This document shows, in pieces, positions 1 through 9,107 of a stretch of 64,000 nucleotides of DNA; position 1 is the stretch's first letter, and every line of letters starts with the position of its first letter. The notes under the pieces were generated by a model that was not told the DNA's origin, made no database searches, and saw only the letters and a list, made by a program, of their open reading frames with translations. The stretch is from CAINVV01 sp963663005 (GTDB taxonomy: Bacteria > Bacteroidota > Bacteroidia > Bacteroidales > Prolixibacteraceae). The translations under genes were made by a program, and so were the position numbers. Location: contig CAXXHH010000003.1 of the NCBI GenBank assembly GCA_963663005.2, positions 248,001-312,000 of the forward strand, written 5' to 3'.

Positions 1-794
1 ATGATTTTCATTCGCACATTGATCCCTTTCCAAAAGATGCGGCCAGAAACGCCGGAGAAGGAGGCATGGCCAAGCGGGCTGCGATGATTAGTCAAATCAG
101 AGCCGAACAAAAGAATGTTCTGGTATTTGATGCCGGAGATATCTTCCAGGGCACTCCCTATTTTAATTATTTCAAGGGAGAGCTGGAATTAAAATTGATG
201 ACTGAAATGGGCTATGATGCCGCCACCATTGGCAATCATGATTTAGACAATGGCATGGAAGGATTGAACGCCCAACTAAAAAATGCAGGCTTCCCATTTA
301 TAAATTCCAACTATGACTTTTCGGGTACAATCCTGGAAGGAAAAATCATACCGTACAAAATATTCAAGAAACAAGGCATTCGGATTGGCGTGTATGGACT
401 TGGGATAGAGCTCGACGGTTTAGTTTCAAAACAAAATTACGGCGCTATTAAATACCTGGATCCACTCGAGCATGCATTGAAAATGGAGAAATTTCTCAAA
501 GAGGAGAAAAAGGCGGATTTGATTGTTTGTCTTTCACACCTGGGATTTACCTACAAAGAAAAGAAACCGGGAGATACGCTTATCGCGGCAGAAACCTACC
601 ATACTGATCTGATCATTGGAGGCCACACGCATACGTTTCTAAAGAAGCCAGAACGCATTACAAACAAATCCGGACAAACAGTTTTGGTTAATCAGGTTGG
701 GTTTGGCGGATTAATTTTGGGTAGAATTGACTTTTTCTTCGAGAAAGAAGGAAAAAGAAAAAGCGGGAAAGAGGAGAACTTACCAATAAAATAA
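1..794 (+). CDS. Metallophosphatase / 5'-nucleotidase-type protein, 5' end missing
   Basis: The reading frame is already open at base 3, so the gene begins outside the window; the ATG at 66 is internal. The visible part carries the calcineurin-like phosphoesterase motifs in order: DFHSHIDP (first metal ligands), GDIFQGTP, GNHDLDNG, LSHLGF and GGHTHTF near the C-terminus. This matches the catalytic half of periplasmic UshA-like 5'-nucleotidases/2',3'-cyclic phosphodiesterases, which hydrolyse nucleotides to nucleosides. In Bacteroidota the catalytic half and the UshA C-terminal substrate-binding half are often separate adjacent genes, and here the protein stops after the catalytic domain, so the partner is probably just upstream (inference). 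The signal peptide, if any, lies in the missing part. Confidence 0.85.
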   Translation, partial: DFHSHIDPFPKDAARNAGEGGMAKRAAMISQIRAEQKNVLVFDAGDIFQGTPYFNYFKGELELKLMTEMGYDAATIGNHDLDNGMEGLNAQLKNAGFPFINSNYDFSGTILEGKIIPYKIFKKQGIRIGVYGLGIELDGLVSKQNYGAIKYLDPLEHALKMEKFLKEEKKADLIVCLSHLGFTYKEKKPGDTLIAAETYHTDLIIGGHTHTFLKKPERITNKSGQTVLVNQVGFGGLILGRIDFFFEKEGKRKSGKEENLPIK

Positions 795-1127
795 TTTTGG
801 ATTTTCGATTGGGGATTTTCGATTTGAGGACTGGGCATAAAAAAACCGCATCAATTCAAATTGTGTAAAACCCCGAAAATACAGGATTTGAGTGCCTGTC
901 TGATCAGACTTCCAATGGCAGCGAACTGCTCCCCGAAGGGATAAGGCCTGTCTTAGCGGACATAAGCTTTCTCGGAATGCTTGAAATGTTGAGTTTACCA
1001 ACTAAAAGAATTAATGCGGATATATCGTGTGTGAAAGAACGTCTTGCTTATACTTCAAAATTACACCAGTTATCTCATAAAACAAAGGAATTGCAGATAT
1101 TTATTCCAACAATATTTTCACTAAAAA
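795..1127. other. Intergenic stretch, no gene seen
   Basis: About 330 bases between the phosphatase gene and the tRNA promoter. It opens with a short direct repeat (GGATTTTCGAT-like at about 796-824). Only short unsupported reading frames occur, and I see no RNA gene. Confidence 0.5.
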
Positions 1128-1159
1128 TTTTGCCTGTCTGAAAATCATTTTTACATTTG
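1128..1159 (+). promoter_or_regulatory. Promoter of tRNA-Ser, Bacteroidota type
   Basis: TTTTG at 1128-1132 and TACATTTG at 1152-1159 are separated by 19 bases. This fits the -33 TTTG / -7 TAnnTTTG consensus of the Bacteroidota primary sigma factor. The tRNA starts 60 bases downstream. Confidence 0.75.
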
Positions 1160-1219
1160 CACCACTCTAAACAAAAGAGTGAAGAGAAGTTGATTCACAT
1201 TAGCTCCTCTCTGATTACA

Positions 1220-1306
1220 GGAGGGATGGGTGAGTGGCTGATACCAGCAGTTTGCTAAACTGCCGTACGGGAAACTGTACCGGGGGTTCGAATCCCCCTT
1301 CCTCCG
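1220..1306 (+). tRNA. tRNA-Ser (anticodon GCU)
   Basis: An 87-base class II tRNA. Acceptor GGAGGGA pairs with TTCCTCC, with discriminator G. The anticodon stem GCAGT/ACTGC carries loop TTGCTAA (anticodon GCT), followed by a long variable arm and T-arm GGGGG-TTCGAAT-CCCCC. The 3' CCA is not encoded. Confidence 0.95.
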
Positions 1307-1313
1307 CTCCTCT

Positions 1314-1343
1314 TAAAAGCCTCGCGAAAGCGGGGCTTTTTTA
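1314..1343 (+). terminator. Intrinsic terminator after tRNA-Ser
   Basis: Hairpin AAAAGCC..CGC-GAAA-GCG..GGCTTTT followed by T residues, directly downstream of the tRNA. Confidence 0.75.
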
Positions 1344-1378
1344 ATTTGCTACGTTTTGAAAAAAGTTTGCCAAAACAC

Positions 1379-1408
1379 TTGCACTATTTAAAAATTTAGA
1401 TACTTTTG
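1379..1408 (+). promoter_or_regulatory. Promoter of tRNA-Pro
   Basis: TTG at 1379-1381 and TACTTTTG at 1401-1408 with exactly 19 bases between them, the canonical Bacteroidota promoter layout. Confidence 0.75.
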
Positions 1409-1457
1409 CAACACTTTTGAAGGAAACCAAAATCCTTACCACAAAAACAAAAGTCAT

Positions 1458-1531
1458 CGGGGTGTAGCGCAGTCCGGTAGCGCACCTGGTTTGGGACCAG
1501 GGGGTCCCAGGTTCGAATCCTGGTACCCCGA
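1458..1531 (+). tRNA. tRNA-Pro (anticodon UGG)
   Basis: A 74-base cloverleaf. Acceptor CGGGGTG pairs with TACCCCG, discriminator A. Anticodon stem CCTGG/CCAGG carries loop TTTGGGA (anticodon TGG), and the T-arm is CCAGG-TTCGAAT-CCTGG. CCA is not encoded. Confidence 0.95.
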
Positions 1532-1579
1532 CTTAGAGGAGAGTAGAAAGAAATTTCTGCTCTCCATTTTTTTTGTCAA

Positions 1580-1642
1580 AGTCCGGTAGCGCATCCCGAT
1601 TGGAGATCGGGAGGGTCCCAGGTTCGAATCCTGGTACCCCGA
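1580..1642 (+). pseudogene. 5'-truncated tRNA-Pro copy with altered anticodon arm
   Basis: AGTCCGGTAGCGCA (1580-1593) and a roughly 30-base 3' segment (about 1613-1642) repeat the intact tRNA-Pro exactly. The acceptor 5' strand and the start of the D arm are replaced by T-rich sequence (TTTTTTTTGTCAAA), so no acceptor stem can form. The anticodon arm differs: TCCCGA-TTGGAGA-TCGGGA, a six-base-pair stem whose loop would present GGA. It is two bases longer than the parental arm. Best read as a decayed or recombined tRNA duplicate; it could also be one end of an old tRNA-targeted integration. Confidence 0.8.
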
Positions 1643-1647
1643 CAGCG

Positions 1648-1688
1648 AAAAGGGTTAAAGTGATGCAAATCAATTTAACCCTTTTTTT
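1648..1688 (+). terminator. Intrinsic terminator
   Basis: AAAAGGGTTAAA and TTTAACCCTTTT form a 12-base-pair stem around a 13-base loop, followed by a T run. It can end the tRNA transcript and, read on the other strand, the kinase operon. Confidence 0.75.
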
Positions 1689-1749
1689 ATTGTCCAACAT
1701 TGACGCGACACTTTTTGAGGCCGGATGGATCACACTAAAACTCTAATGG

Positions 1750-4155
1750 TTATTCAAATATTGGCGCGGCCTTCAGTGGCAGGGTAAAATAAAATTTGCT
1801 ACCCTTGCCAACTCCACTTTCCGCACCTATTTTTCCTCCGTGTTTTTCAACAAATTCTTTGCAGAGAATTAGTCCCAAACCTGTACCTTTCTCATGATTA
1901 GTTCCAATTGTGGCTAAATTGTGATTAATCAAAAATAATTTATCGAGATTATCCTCGGGTATTCCAAGACCGTCATCTGTTACCTCTACAACAACTTCTT
2001 CCTCATTTTGGCTTATATTAATACTTACCGTACCGCCTTTGTTAGTATATTTTATAGCATTCGAAATCAGATTTCTCAATATGGTTGCAACCATATGATT
2101 ATCTGCATGAGCATAGATATCTGCGGGTAAATTTTTGTTTAATCTAATTGATTTTAAATTTGCGGATTCTTCTTCAATCTGAATGACCTCGCCAGCTAAG
2201 TCTGCAATATTTACATTTTGCGGATTAAATATTATCCTGTTTGTTTGAGAAAGTGACCATTCCAATAAATTGGATAAAAGGTTCATAGCCTTTTGGGCCG
2301 AACCAAGTATGACATTGGCATATTTTTCCGCATCGTCATAATTTCTCTCCTTCAGATCGTCGACAAGCAGGTTGCTAAAGCCCACAATTGCGTTAAAAGG
2401 GTTCCGCAGATCATGACCAATAATGGACAATAACTTATCTTTCGTGGCGTTCAATTCGTTTAGAAGAGCCTCGCTTTCTTTCAGACGTAATTCGGCGTGC
2501 ACTCTCTCTGTCTCATCAATTGAAATTCCTCCAAGCAACACTTCCCCATTCGATTTTCTAAAAGGAAATTTATGCGTTTCAAAAAGATACACACCTCCTT
2601 TAGAACCAACAATCCGCTCGTGAAAGATTTCGGGTCCATTTGCCATTACCCTATTATCATCTTCGATCATTTGATTGGCCATTTCGGGTGATAACAGGTC
2701 GGATGTTAGTAGGCCCAATGGGTCTCTCCAGTTGAACAGACTCTTAAGATTAGGATTTATATAGACTAACTTTCCTGAACGGTCTTTGATGAAGGCTGCA
2801 GCTGGAAGGAAGTTCATAAACGATTCAAATCTTTCTTCGCTCTCACGCAGTGCCTCCTCCGTTTTCTTTCGTTCAGAAATATTTTGGAAGGAGCCTTGTA
2901 TTTTATAGATATTTCCGTTTTTATCTTTAACCGCCTCGCCTGTGGTTCTTACCCAAATCGCTTTATTTTTTGCAGTAACCAGTTCAAGCTCTTCATCGAA
3001 AGCGATCCCTTTTTCAATGCAATTGTCTAGAACTGCAATAATTTTCTTTTGTGATTCGGCTTTGTAAAAGCTGATCCCTTCCTCTAACGCGGGAGAATAT
3101 CCGGTTGGCATTTCATGAATTGCGGCTACTTCATCCGACCAGGTTACCTTTTTGCTGGGGAGATCCATGATCCATCCTCCAAACTTTGCTGTTTCGCCGG
3201 CTTTTTTGAGAAGTAAAAAATTAAACTGCCGGATTTCTTCTATTTGCCTTTGAGATGTAATATCCTCCAGGATACAGTGTGTTTGCTTAAATAGTCCATC
3301 CGCGGTCAGGCCTATTCTTCCAAAATAGGAAAAAAGTCGCTTTTCACCATTTTTACAGAACATCTCAATTTCAAAATGAATCTTTCCCTGAGATTTGAAA
3401 ACCTGAAACTGCTTGCGAAACAGTGCAGCATAGGCTGGCGTCAGTAAATCGCAGAACGACATTCCAATCACTTCTTCACGGGTATATCCAAAGGTCTCCA
3501 GCCAAACCTGGTTTACATTTAGGATATTTCCTTCACAATCCAATGATTGATAACTCAGCGGTGCTTCATTAAACAGCCTAGAAAAGATTTCACGGTTTTC
3601 TTCTAAAATTTTAGCACGTTTGCGGTCCGTGATATTTTCGACGGTCATGAAACATTGCGTCCGGTCCTCGTTGGCAATACCGGTAATGTCAAAAAATCCG
3701 GATTCCTCATTGTCTTTTATAAGTCTGATTTCGCAGTGTTCTTTGCTTTCCCCGCTGAACACTCTGGCAAAGAACTTATTGAAATTCTCTTTGGACGCTT
3801 CAGAGATAAAAAGGCTGAATCTTCTATTTCTTAATGATTCCCGGTCTTTCCCAATAATTTTAGCTCCGGAAAGATTAACTTCCAAAATGTTACCTTCTTC
3901 GGAAAGATTGAAAAATCCGGTAGGGGCGAAATCAAATAGATTGACATATTTTTCAGATATATTCTTCTCGGAAGCTCTTGCCTGAATCAACTCTTCATTT
4001 TGAAGTTCGAGTTCAATCTGATGCACTTCGAGTTCATGAATGAGCCGCAGCGCCTGATCTTCATTTAATTGTCCAAATTCTCTGGCAGTCCTGGAGGCCA
4101 TTAATTCCTCGGCCCTCTGTCGAAGAATTTTATCTTTAGGCATTTGCTTCGTCAT
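1750..4155 (-). CDS. Multi-PAS sensor histidine kinase
   Basis: About 801 residues, no obvious membrane segment, so a cytoplasmic sensor kinase. A short helical N-terminus (30-70) is followed by four PAS-like modules at about 68-180, 185-305, 312-430 and 438-552. Next come a HisKA dimerisation domain with the phospho-accepting His in IGHDLRNPF (about 582) and a HATPase_c domain: N-box LRNLISNAIKY, TDDGLGIP, GTGLGL. There is no receiver domain. The ATG at 4155 shares its A with the TGA of the CheB-CheR gene (TGATG), giving translational coupling; a GTG one codon earlier is possible. The two probably form one signalling unit with an unlinked response regulator. The PAS ligand cannot be told from sequence. 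Confidence 0.9.
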   Translation of the reverse strand: MTKQMPKDKILRQRAEELMASRTAREFGQLNEDQALRLIHELEVHQIELELQNEELIQARASEKNISEKYVNLFDFAPTGFFNLSEEGNILEVNLSGAKIIGKDRESLRNRRFSLFISEASKENFNKFFARVFSGESKEHCEIRLIKDNEESGFFDITGIANEDRTQCFMTVENITDRKRAKILEENREIFSRLFNEAPLSYQSLDCEGNILNVNQVWLETFGYTREEVIGMSFCDLLTPAYAALFRKQFQVFKSQGKIHFEIEMFCKNGEKRLFSYFGRIGLTADGLFKQTHCILEDITSQRQIEEIRQFNFLLLKKAGETAKFGGWIMDLPSKKVTWSDEVAAIHEMPTGYSPALEEGISFYKAESQKKIIAVLDNCIEKGIAFDEELELVTAKNKAIWVRTTGEAVKDKNGNIYKIQGSFQNISERKKTEEALRESEERFESFMNFLPAAAFIKDRSGKLVYINPNLKSLFNWRDPLGLLTSDLLSPEMANQMIEDDNRVMANGPEIFHERIVGSKGGVYLFETHKFPFRKSNGEVLLGGISIDETERVHAELRLKESEALLNELNATKDKLLSIIGHDLRNPFNAIVGFSNLLVDDLKERNYDDAEKYANVILGSAQKAMNLLSNLLEWSLSQTNRIIFNPQNVNIADLAGEVIQIEEESANLKSIRLNKNLPADIYAHADNHMVATILRNLISNAIKYTNKGGTVSINISQNEEEVVVEVTDDGLGIPEDNLDKLFLINHNLATIGTNHEKGTGLGLILCKEFVEKHGGKIGAESGVGKGSKFYFTLPLKAAPIFE

Positions 4156-6797
4156 CACTTCTGTCCTTTATCGTCCCAATTATTCTTCCTGGTTAGTCGC
4201 TCATTGGCTGCGAGTAGATCTAATTCAAGCCTTTTAGATATTGAGATATCGGAAAATGTCATAACCAGACCATCAATGCGATCATCTATTGTCCGATAGG
4301 GAATGATTCGCAAATTGTACCATTTGTCATCACTTGTACTGATGATTTTTTCCGTTGTAATAAGCGTTTTAATTACCTGACGTGCCTGTTGCGCAATATC
4401 TGGATATAAAAGACTGGTAACCAGGTCGGTAAACGGCCTGCCTACATCTATCTGTCGAATTTTGAATATATTGGCTACCGGATCCGTAAATCTTCTGATA
4501 TTCAATTCCTTATCAAGAAAAAGCGCAGCAATTTCGGTGCTATTCAGCAAATTTTTCATGTCGTCGCTGGCCTTTAAGAAATCCCCGAGTTTGCTTTGCA
4601 GTTCCATATTTACTGTTTGCAGTTCCTCGTTAAGGCTTTGCATTTCCTCTTTCGAGGTTGTCAGTTCTTCGTTAGACGACTGCAATTCTTCATTAGTGGA
4701 TTGAAGCTCTTCATTTGTCGATTTCAATTCTTCCTGAGAAGTTTGCATCTCTTCCCGGATACTTTGAATTTCTTCATTTCTCCGCTGAAGTTCAATCTCC
4801 AGTTCGCGATGACGGTAATTTAACTGTCGCTTGCTGCTTTTATCATCAGCCGAATAATTCAGGATTTCGGGTACGTCCTGAAAGACCACCATGATCATTC
4901 CTTTTAAAAGTTCCGGGGTTTCAATCCGCTGGACAGTTACGTTGACACATTGTCTGTCGCCGTTTGAGCCTACCCTGACATTACGAATAACAACAGGATC
5001 ATAGGTTTGCAGGGTTTTACGGAATGCCCCAGGTAATTCGCGATCCAGCTCTTCACGTGCCATCGCATGAATGTTCCAGTTGGCTTTCCCAGCTACCGGT
5101 TCAAGATATTTGCCCGTCCGGCCGGTAATGTAAAGAATATCACCTTTGTAATTACACAGTACACTTGCAGGAGCGAAGCGCTGAATAATGATTTGGTCGG
5201 CCAGTGTCTGCAGATTCTCAATAATTTTTGCAGGAGCAGATTTCTCTTTCATTATATTTTTTGCTGGTTTAAACGCACTTGGAAATTCGAACAAGTCGGA
5301 AGTTGTAAAAAGGATTGACCGTCTGAAGATTTTCAATTTTAGATCCAATTCAATGAAGCCATTATTATGGTTTCCCAATGATTCGGCAGTCCCAAGTACC
5401 ATTATTCCTCCCGGATTGAGGCTGTAATTGAAAAGCGCAATGATTTTTCTTTGAAGATCCTGCTCCATATAAATGAGCAGATTGCGGCAGGTAACCAGAT
5501 CAAGTTTGGTAAATGGCGGATCTTTGATTACATTCTGGGAAGCAAAAATCACCATTTCCCGTATGGGCGAACTGATTCTGAAATAGTCGCCGTCTGAAAT
5601 GAAATAGTCATTGATTCTTTCTGGAGAAACATCGGTAACGATATTTTTTGGAAAGAGTCCTTTTCTGGCTTTTTCAATAGCATCAACATCTATGTCAGAA
5701 GCAAATATCTGGAAAATGATTTTTTTCTTCTTTTTCAGTTTTTCGCAGGTCTCTTTGAGTACAATAGCCAAAGAATATGCTTCTTCGCCGGTTGAGCATC
5801 CCGATACCCAAGCCCGGAAGATATAGCCATCTGGAAGATTGCCTAAATACTCCGGAAGAATCTCTTCTTTGAGTTTTTCCCAGACAGCCTTATCCCTAAA
5901 GAAACTGGTTACCCCAATGAGTAACTCCTTGAAAAGTATGTTGATTTCCTCGGGATTCTCCTGAAGATAGCGAACGTAATGCTGAATCTTTTCTATCTCA
6001 TGAATGTTTTTCCTTCTTTCTATCCGACGAAACAGGGTATTCTTTTTATAGGAAGAAAAATCATGTCCGGTCTGGTCACGAATCAAAAGGATAATTTTGT
6101 CGAGATTGCTTCTAATTTTACTCTCAATTACGGTATTTTGACCGGCTATAGGATTTAATTTAAGAAAACTCATGAGTCTGACGGGCAGTTGATCGGCGGT
6201 AGCGATAATGTCTGGCCTAACTGCTTCTATTGCATTCCTTGGCATCCCGTCAAATTTTGCGGTATCAGGATCCTGAACCAAGACGAGCCCGTTTGCTTCA
6301 CGGATTAATTTCACACCAAGGCTTCCGTCTGATCCCATTCCTGACAGAATGACTCCAATGCTCCTCTGCTGCAGATCCGCGGCAAGCGACCTGAAAAAAA
6401 CATCGATTGGCAACCGCAGACCCCTTGATTCAGTGGGTTCCAGCAGATGTAACGACCCATTTTGAATAGAAAGGCTCTTGTTCGGAGGTATAACGTAAAC
6501 ATGGTTTGGTTTCACTTTGAGTCCATCTGCGGACTGAAGAACCTTCATGGTGGTAATCCTTTGCAACAACTCAGGCATGATGCCGGTATGCGTAGGGTCG
6601 AGGTGTTGAATAACCACAAATGCCATCCCTGTATTTACAGGCATGTTTCGGAAAAACTGTTCAAGCGCTTCCAGTCCGCCGGCAGAAGCGCCGATCCCTA
6701 CTATATGCATTTTGTCAATTGTTTGAAAATCGGAAATATGAATTGGAGGGTCAGTGAATTCTCCAGACTTGACAGATTGCCTGTTTGGGCTTTTCAT
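4155..6797 (-). CDS. CheB-CheR fusion with coiled coil and PAS domain
   Basis: 880 residues. The N-terminal CheB methylesterase domain (about 30-200) has its catalytic triad in GIGASAGG (S38), QHLDPTH (H65) and GMGSDG (D157), but no receiver domain in front. A CheR methyltransferase follows (about 230-500: helical N-domain, then the SAM site WVSGCSTGEEAYSLA). After it comes a long Glu/Gln-rich coiled coil with repeats such as STNEELQS, then a PAS domain at about 765-870. CheB and CheR normally demethylate and methylate chemoreceptors; no chemoreceptor, CheA or CheW gene is present here. In this architecture the domains are thought to serve a sensory circuit with a PAS kinase, which fits the coupled kinase gene downstream. 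Substrate unknown. Confidence 0.92.
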   Translation of the reverse strand: MKSPNRQSVKSGEFTDPPIHISDFQTIDKMHIVGIGASAGGLEALEQFFRNMPVNTGMAFVVIQHLDPTHTGIMPELLQRITTMKVLQSADGLKVKPNHVYVIPPNKSLSIQNGSLHLLEPTESRGLRLPIDVFFRSLAADLQQRSIGVILSGMGSDGSLGVKLIREANGLVLVQDPDTAKFDGMPRNAIEAVRPDIIATADQLPVRLMSFLKLNPIAGQNTVIESKIRSNLDKIILLIRDQTGHDFSSYKKNTLFRRIERRKNIHEIEKIQHYVRYLQENPEEINILFKELLIGVTSFFRDKAVWEKLKEEILPEYLGNLPDGYIFRAWVSGCSTGEEAYSLAIVLKETCEKLKKKKKIIFQIFASDIDVDAIEKARKGLFPKNIVTDVSPERINDYFISDGDYFRISSPIREMVIFASQNVIKDPPFTKLDLVTCRNLLIYMEQDLQRKIIALFNYSLNPGGIMVLGTAESLGNHNNGFIELDLKLKIFRRSILFTTSDLFEFPSAFKPAKNIMKEKSAPAKIIENLQTLADQIIIQRFAPASVLCNYKGDILYITGRTGKYLEPVAGKANWNIHAMAREELDRELPGAFRKTLQTYDPVVIRNVRVGSNGDRQCVNVTVQRIETPELLKGMIMVVFQDVPEILNYSADDKSSKRQLNYRHRELEIELQRRNEEIQSIREEMQTSQEELKSTNEELQSTNEELQSSNEELTTSKEEMQSLNEELQTVNMELQSKLGDFLKASDDMKNLLNSTEIAALFLDKELNIRRFTDPVANIFKIRQIDVGRPFTDLVTSLLYPDIAQQARQVIKTLITTEKIISTSDDKWYNLRIIPYRTIDDRIDGLVMTFSDISISKRLELDLLAANERLTRKNNWDDKGQK

Positions 6798-7378
6798 TGA
6801 AAAATAGCTTTTATCAAAAACTAAATAGTCAAATATTCAGACTACGTTAAATCTCCATTATGACAGAAAGATTTTCGACTTGCACTTGTTTTAAAAATAT
6901 TTTATCGAAACGGGTTTAAAAAAATCAAAAAATGTAACGACATTCAACCCCGCATATTACACAACAGAAATTTCTCTGGTTTTAATGAATTGAACATTAG
7001 TTATTTGAACTAAGAAGTGTAAGAAGTTTTATGGTCAGATAATCAGCATTAACGAAATAATAATATAAAGTAACTATTTAAATATTTATTTTCAAACAAG
7101 AAAGATTGTTATTATCTACAAATTTTACAATAGGCGTTGCGTCTATTTAGGATATTTAAGCTATACGACTACAAATCAGTTAATTACAAAATAGACAATG
7201 AAATATATTATGCAATTCGCATTTTTGTTATTTTTAAACTCTAAGTTTTCATTCCCAAATATATTTGTTAACCTATTGAATATTAGCAGGTAGTCTTGAA
7301 GCTCGCTGTTGTATTTTTCATCGCCTTTTTAGGACTTAGCGACTGCTCGTTTCATACTAATCGGTTTTAATCAGAAAA
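6798..7378. other. AT-rich divergent promoter region
   Basis: About 580 bases between two divergent signalling operons. It is very AT-rich, with no convincing gene. A 31-codon frame starting at 7198 has a hydrophobic start but no other support. Both operon promoters must lie here; I cannot assign clear -7 boxes. Confidence 0.5.
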
Positions 7379-8332
7379 ATGATGCTAAAGTTTGCGCTGG
7401 TATTTTCAATGCTTTTTCAACTTGGGGCGGCAGTATTTGCCATAAGCCTGATTAGAAGGACACGTTTTAATGTCTCGTGGATTTTAATTTCTTCGGGATT
7501 GGTTTTGATGGCCATTCGGCGGTTATTCGATTTTTCGACATTTTTTCTTGAATCGAAGCTATTTCAAAACGATGAAATAAATGGCTGGATTGGGGTACTC
7601 ATTTCGGTGGTAATGTTTGTTGGCGTAATATTCATCCGAAAAATTTTCAATCTCCAGGATCGGATAGAACAATTGCGGGAGGAAAATGAACAGAATGTCC
7701 TGTCAGCGATTATTAAGACGGAAGATATCGCACGTCAGTCGTTTGCCAGAGAGCTTCATGACGGACTCGGACCGGTATTATCCTCTATAAAAATGACATT
7801 AAGTGCAGTAAACAACGAATCACTCACCCCGGTAAATAAGAAGATTATCGAGAGCGCTTATCACGCTTCAGATAGTTCGATTATCGCCCTGAAAGAAATA
7901 GCCAACAGTTTAAGTCCGCACCTGTTAAAAAATTACGGATTGGAAAAATCGATTGAGACGCTGGCAAATCAGCTTTTTTCTTCGGGGAATATTCTTTTCA
8001 AATCGGATATGAATTTTAATGAGAATCATCTTTCAGAGGAATTAAAATTCAGCTGTTATCGAATTGTTTCTGAATTGATGAATAATAGTTTGAAGCACGC
8101 AAACCCGTCTGCGGTTGTTCTCAGTCTGACTGAATCTGACCAGGTACTGGCAGTGCATTACCATGATGACGGATGCGGATTCGAAAATTTCCAATCCCAC
8201 AGAAAACGTAAGACGACCGGAATGGGTTTTAACAATATCATATCGCGGACAAAATCACTTAAGGGGAGCTATCAGATTCAGACATTTCCTGGTAAGGGTT
8301 TTACCATTGATTTTAAATTTCCTTTACAATGA
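7379..8332 (+). CDS. NarX/LiaS-type sensor histidine kinase (HisKA_3)
   Basis: 317 residues. Three hydrophobic segments (about 5-24, 32-50, 70-90) anchor it in the inner membrane with almost no periplasmic domain. A short coiled linker leads to a HisKA_3 domain with the phospho-accepting His in ARELHDGLGP (H127) and a HATPase domain with SELMNNSLKHA, HDDGCGF and GMGFNNI. The family autophosphorylates and passes phosphate to a NarL-type regulator. Its stop overlaps the start of the regulator gene (ATGA, 8329-8332), so the pair is co-translated. With so little extracytoplasmic sequence the signal is probably sensed in the membrane or the linker (inference). Confidence 0.9.
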   Translation: MMLKFALVFSMLFQLGAAVFAISLIRRTRFNVSWILISSGLVLMAIRRLFDFSTFFLESKLFQNDEINGWIGVLISVVMFVGVIFIRKIFNLQDRIEQLREENEQNVLSAIIKTEDIARQSFARELHDGLGPVLSSIKMTLSAVNNESLTPVNKKIIESAYHASDSSIIALKEIANSLSPHLLKNYGLEKSIETLANQLFSSGNILFKSDMNFNENHLSEELKFSCYRIVSELMNNSLKHANPSAVVLSLTESDQVLAVHYHDDGCGFENFQSHRKRKTTGMGFNNIISRTKSLKGSYQIQTFPGKGFTIDFKFPLQ

Positions 8333-8970
8333 ATAAAATATCAGTTTATATTGTTGACGATCATTCGCTGTTTAGGGAAGGATTAAAAATGTTGCTTTCT
8401 AACCTGGATTATGTCGACCGCATTTATGAAGCCGAGAACGGTCAGCAGTTTATTGATGAACTCCCAAATCATCCGGTAGATATTGCCATGCTCGATATTG
8501 AGATGCCTGTCATGAATGGTATCCAGGCCGCCCGTCAGGCAAAGAAGATTGCGCCGGACATTAAACTGATCGCATTGTCGATGTACTCTGACGAAAATTA
8601 TTACTTAAGTATGATTGAGGCGGGAGCCTGCGGTTTCCTGCTTAAGAATTCAAATTTCCAAGAAGTTGAAAAAGCAATTATAGACGTATACAACGATAGA
8701 AGCTATATCTCGATAGAGATCCTGAATAATATTTTAAAACACCCGCAGAAACCCAGCTTCAGCGACTTTTGTGAAAGTTTAACCGACCGGGAATCAGAAA
8801 TTCTGCCACTGATTTGTAAGGGACTTACCAATAACGAAATAGCTGAGCAGCTGATGTTAAGCAAACGCACAATTGACAAGCATCGCGAGAATCTGCTACA
8901 GAAAACGCAATCTAAAAACACCGCCAATCTGGTGATATATGCCTTGAAAAATGGCTATATAAAAATCTAA
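8329..8970 (+). CDS. NarL/FixJ-family response regulator
   Basis: 213 residues. The receiver domain (1-120) has the acidic pair in IVDDHSLF, phospho-acceptor D56 in AMLDIEMPVMNG and the conserved Lys in FLLKNS. The LuxR-type HTH (about 150-210) carries LTDRESEILPLICKGLTNNEIAEQ-like sequence followed by the recognition helix LSKRTIDKHR. Partner of the overlapping HisKA_3 kinase. The next gene, a TonB-dependent receptor 137 bases downstream, is a plausible target (inference from proximity). Confidence 0.92.
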   Translation: MNKISVYIVDDHSLFREGLKMLLSNLDYVDRIYEAENGQQFIDELPNHPVDIAMLDIEMPVMNGIQAARQAKKIAPDIKLIALSMYSDENYYLSMIEAGACGFLLKNSNFQEVEKAIIDVYNDRSYISIEILNNILKHPQKPSFSDFCESLTDRESEILPLICKGLTNNEIAEQLMLSKRTIDKHRENLLQKTQSKNTANLVIYALKNGYIKI

Positions 8971-8992
8971 ATTTCAAAAATCACCCCATTCT

Positions 8993-9008
8993 TACGTACA
9001 AACACGTA
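8993..9008. promoter_or_regulatory. Possible regulator operator, TACGT inverted repeat
   Basis: TACGT-(6)-ACGTA between the response regulator and the receptor gene, with a further TTACG at 9017-9021. NarL-family regulators bind short inverted repeats of this kind. It lies about 50 bases upstream of the -7 box. A short repeat like this can occur by chance. Confidence 0.3.
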
Positions 9009-9055
9009 GGAAAAATTTACGTTTTTACACTGTTCCCTCTTTTTTTTGATGGAGA

Positions 9056-9063
9056 TACTTTTG
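9056..9063 (+). promoter_or_regulatory. -7 promoter box of the TonB receptor gene
   Basis: TACTTTTG matches TAnnTTTG and lies 45 bases before the start codon. I see no clear -33 TTG at the usual distance, which would suit an activated promoter. Confidence 0.5.
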
Positions 9064-9107
9064 TGCTGTTTTAGTGCATTCCACTAGTATTTAAATCATA
9101 TTTCGAC

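Noticed and set aside
780..1001. 73-residue minus-strand frame after the metallophosphatase gene
   Set aside because: No ribosome site, no family resemblance and odd composition; it overlaps the end of the phosphatase gene.
1533..1733. 66-residue minus-strand frame containing GVPGFEPGT
   Set aside because: This is the translation of the tRNA-Pro-derived sequence on the opposite strand, a common false protein.
7198..7293. 31-codon frame with hydrophobic start in the divergent promoter region
   Set aside because: Lies in very AT-rich DNA where such frames arise by chance; no conserved element or clear promoter supports it.
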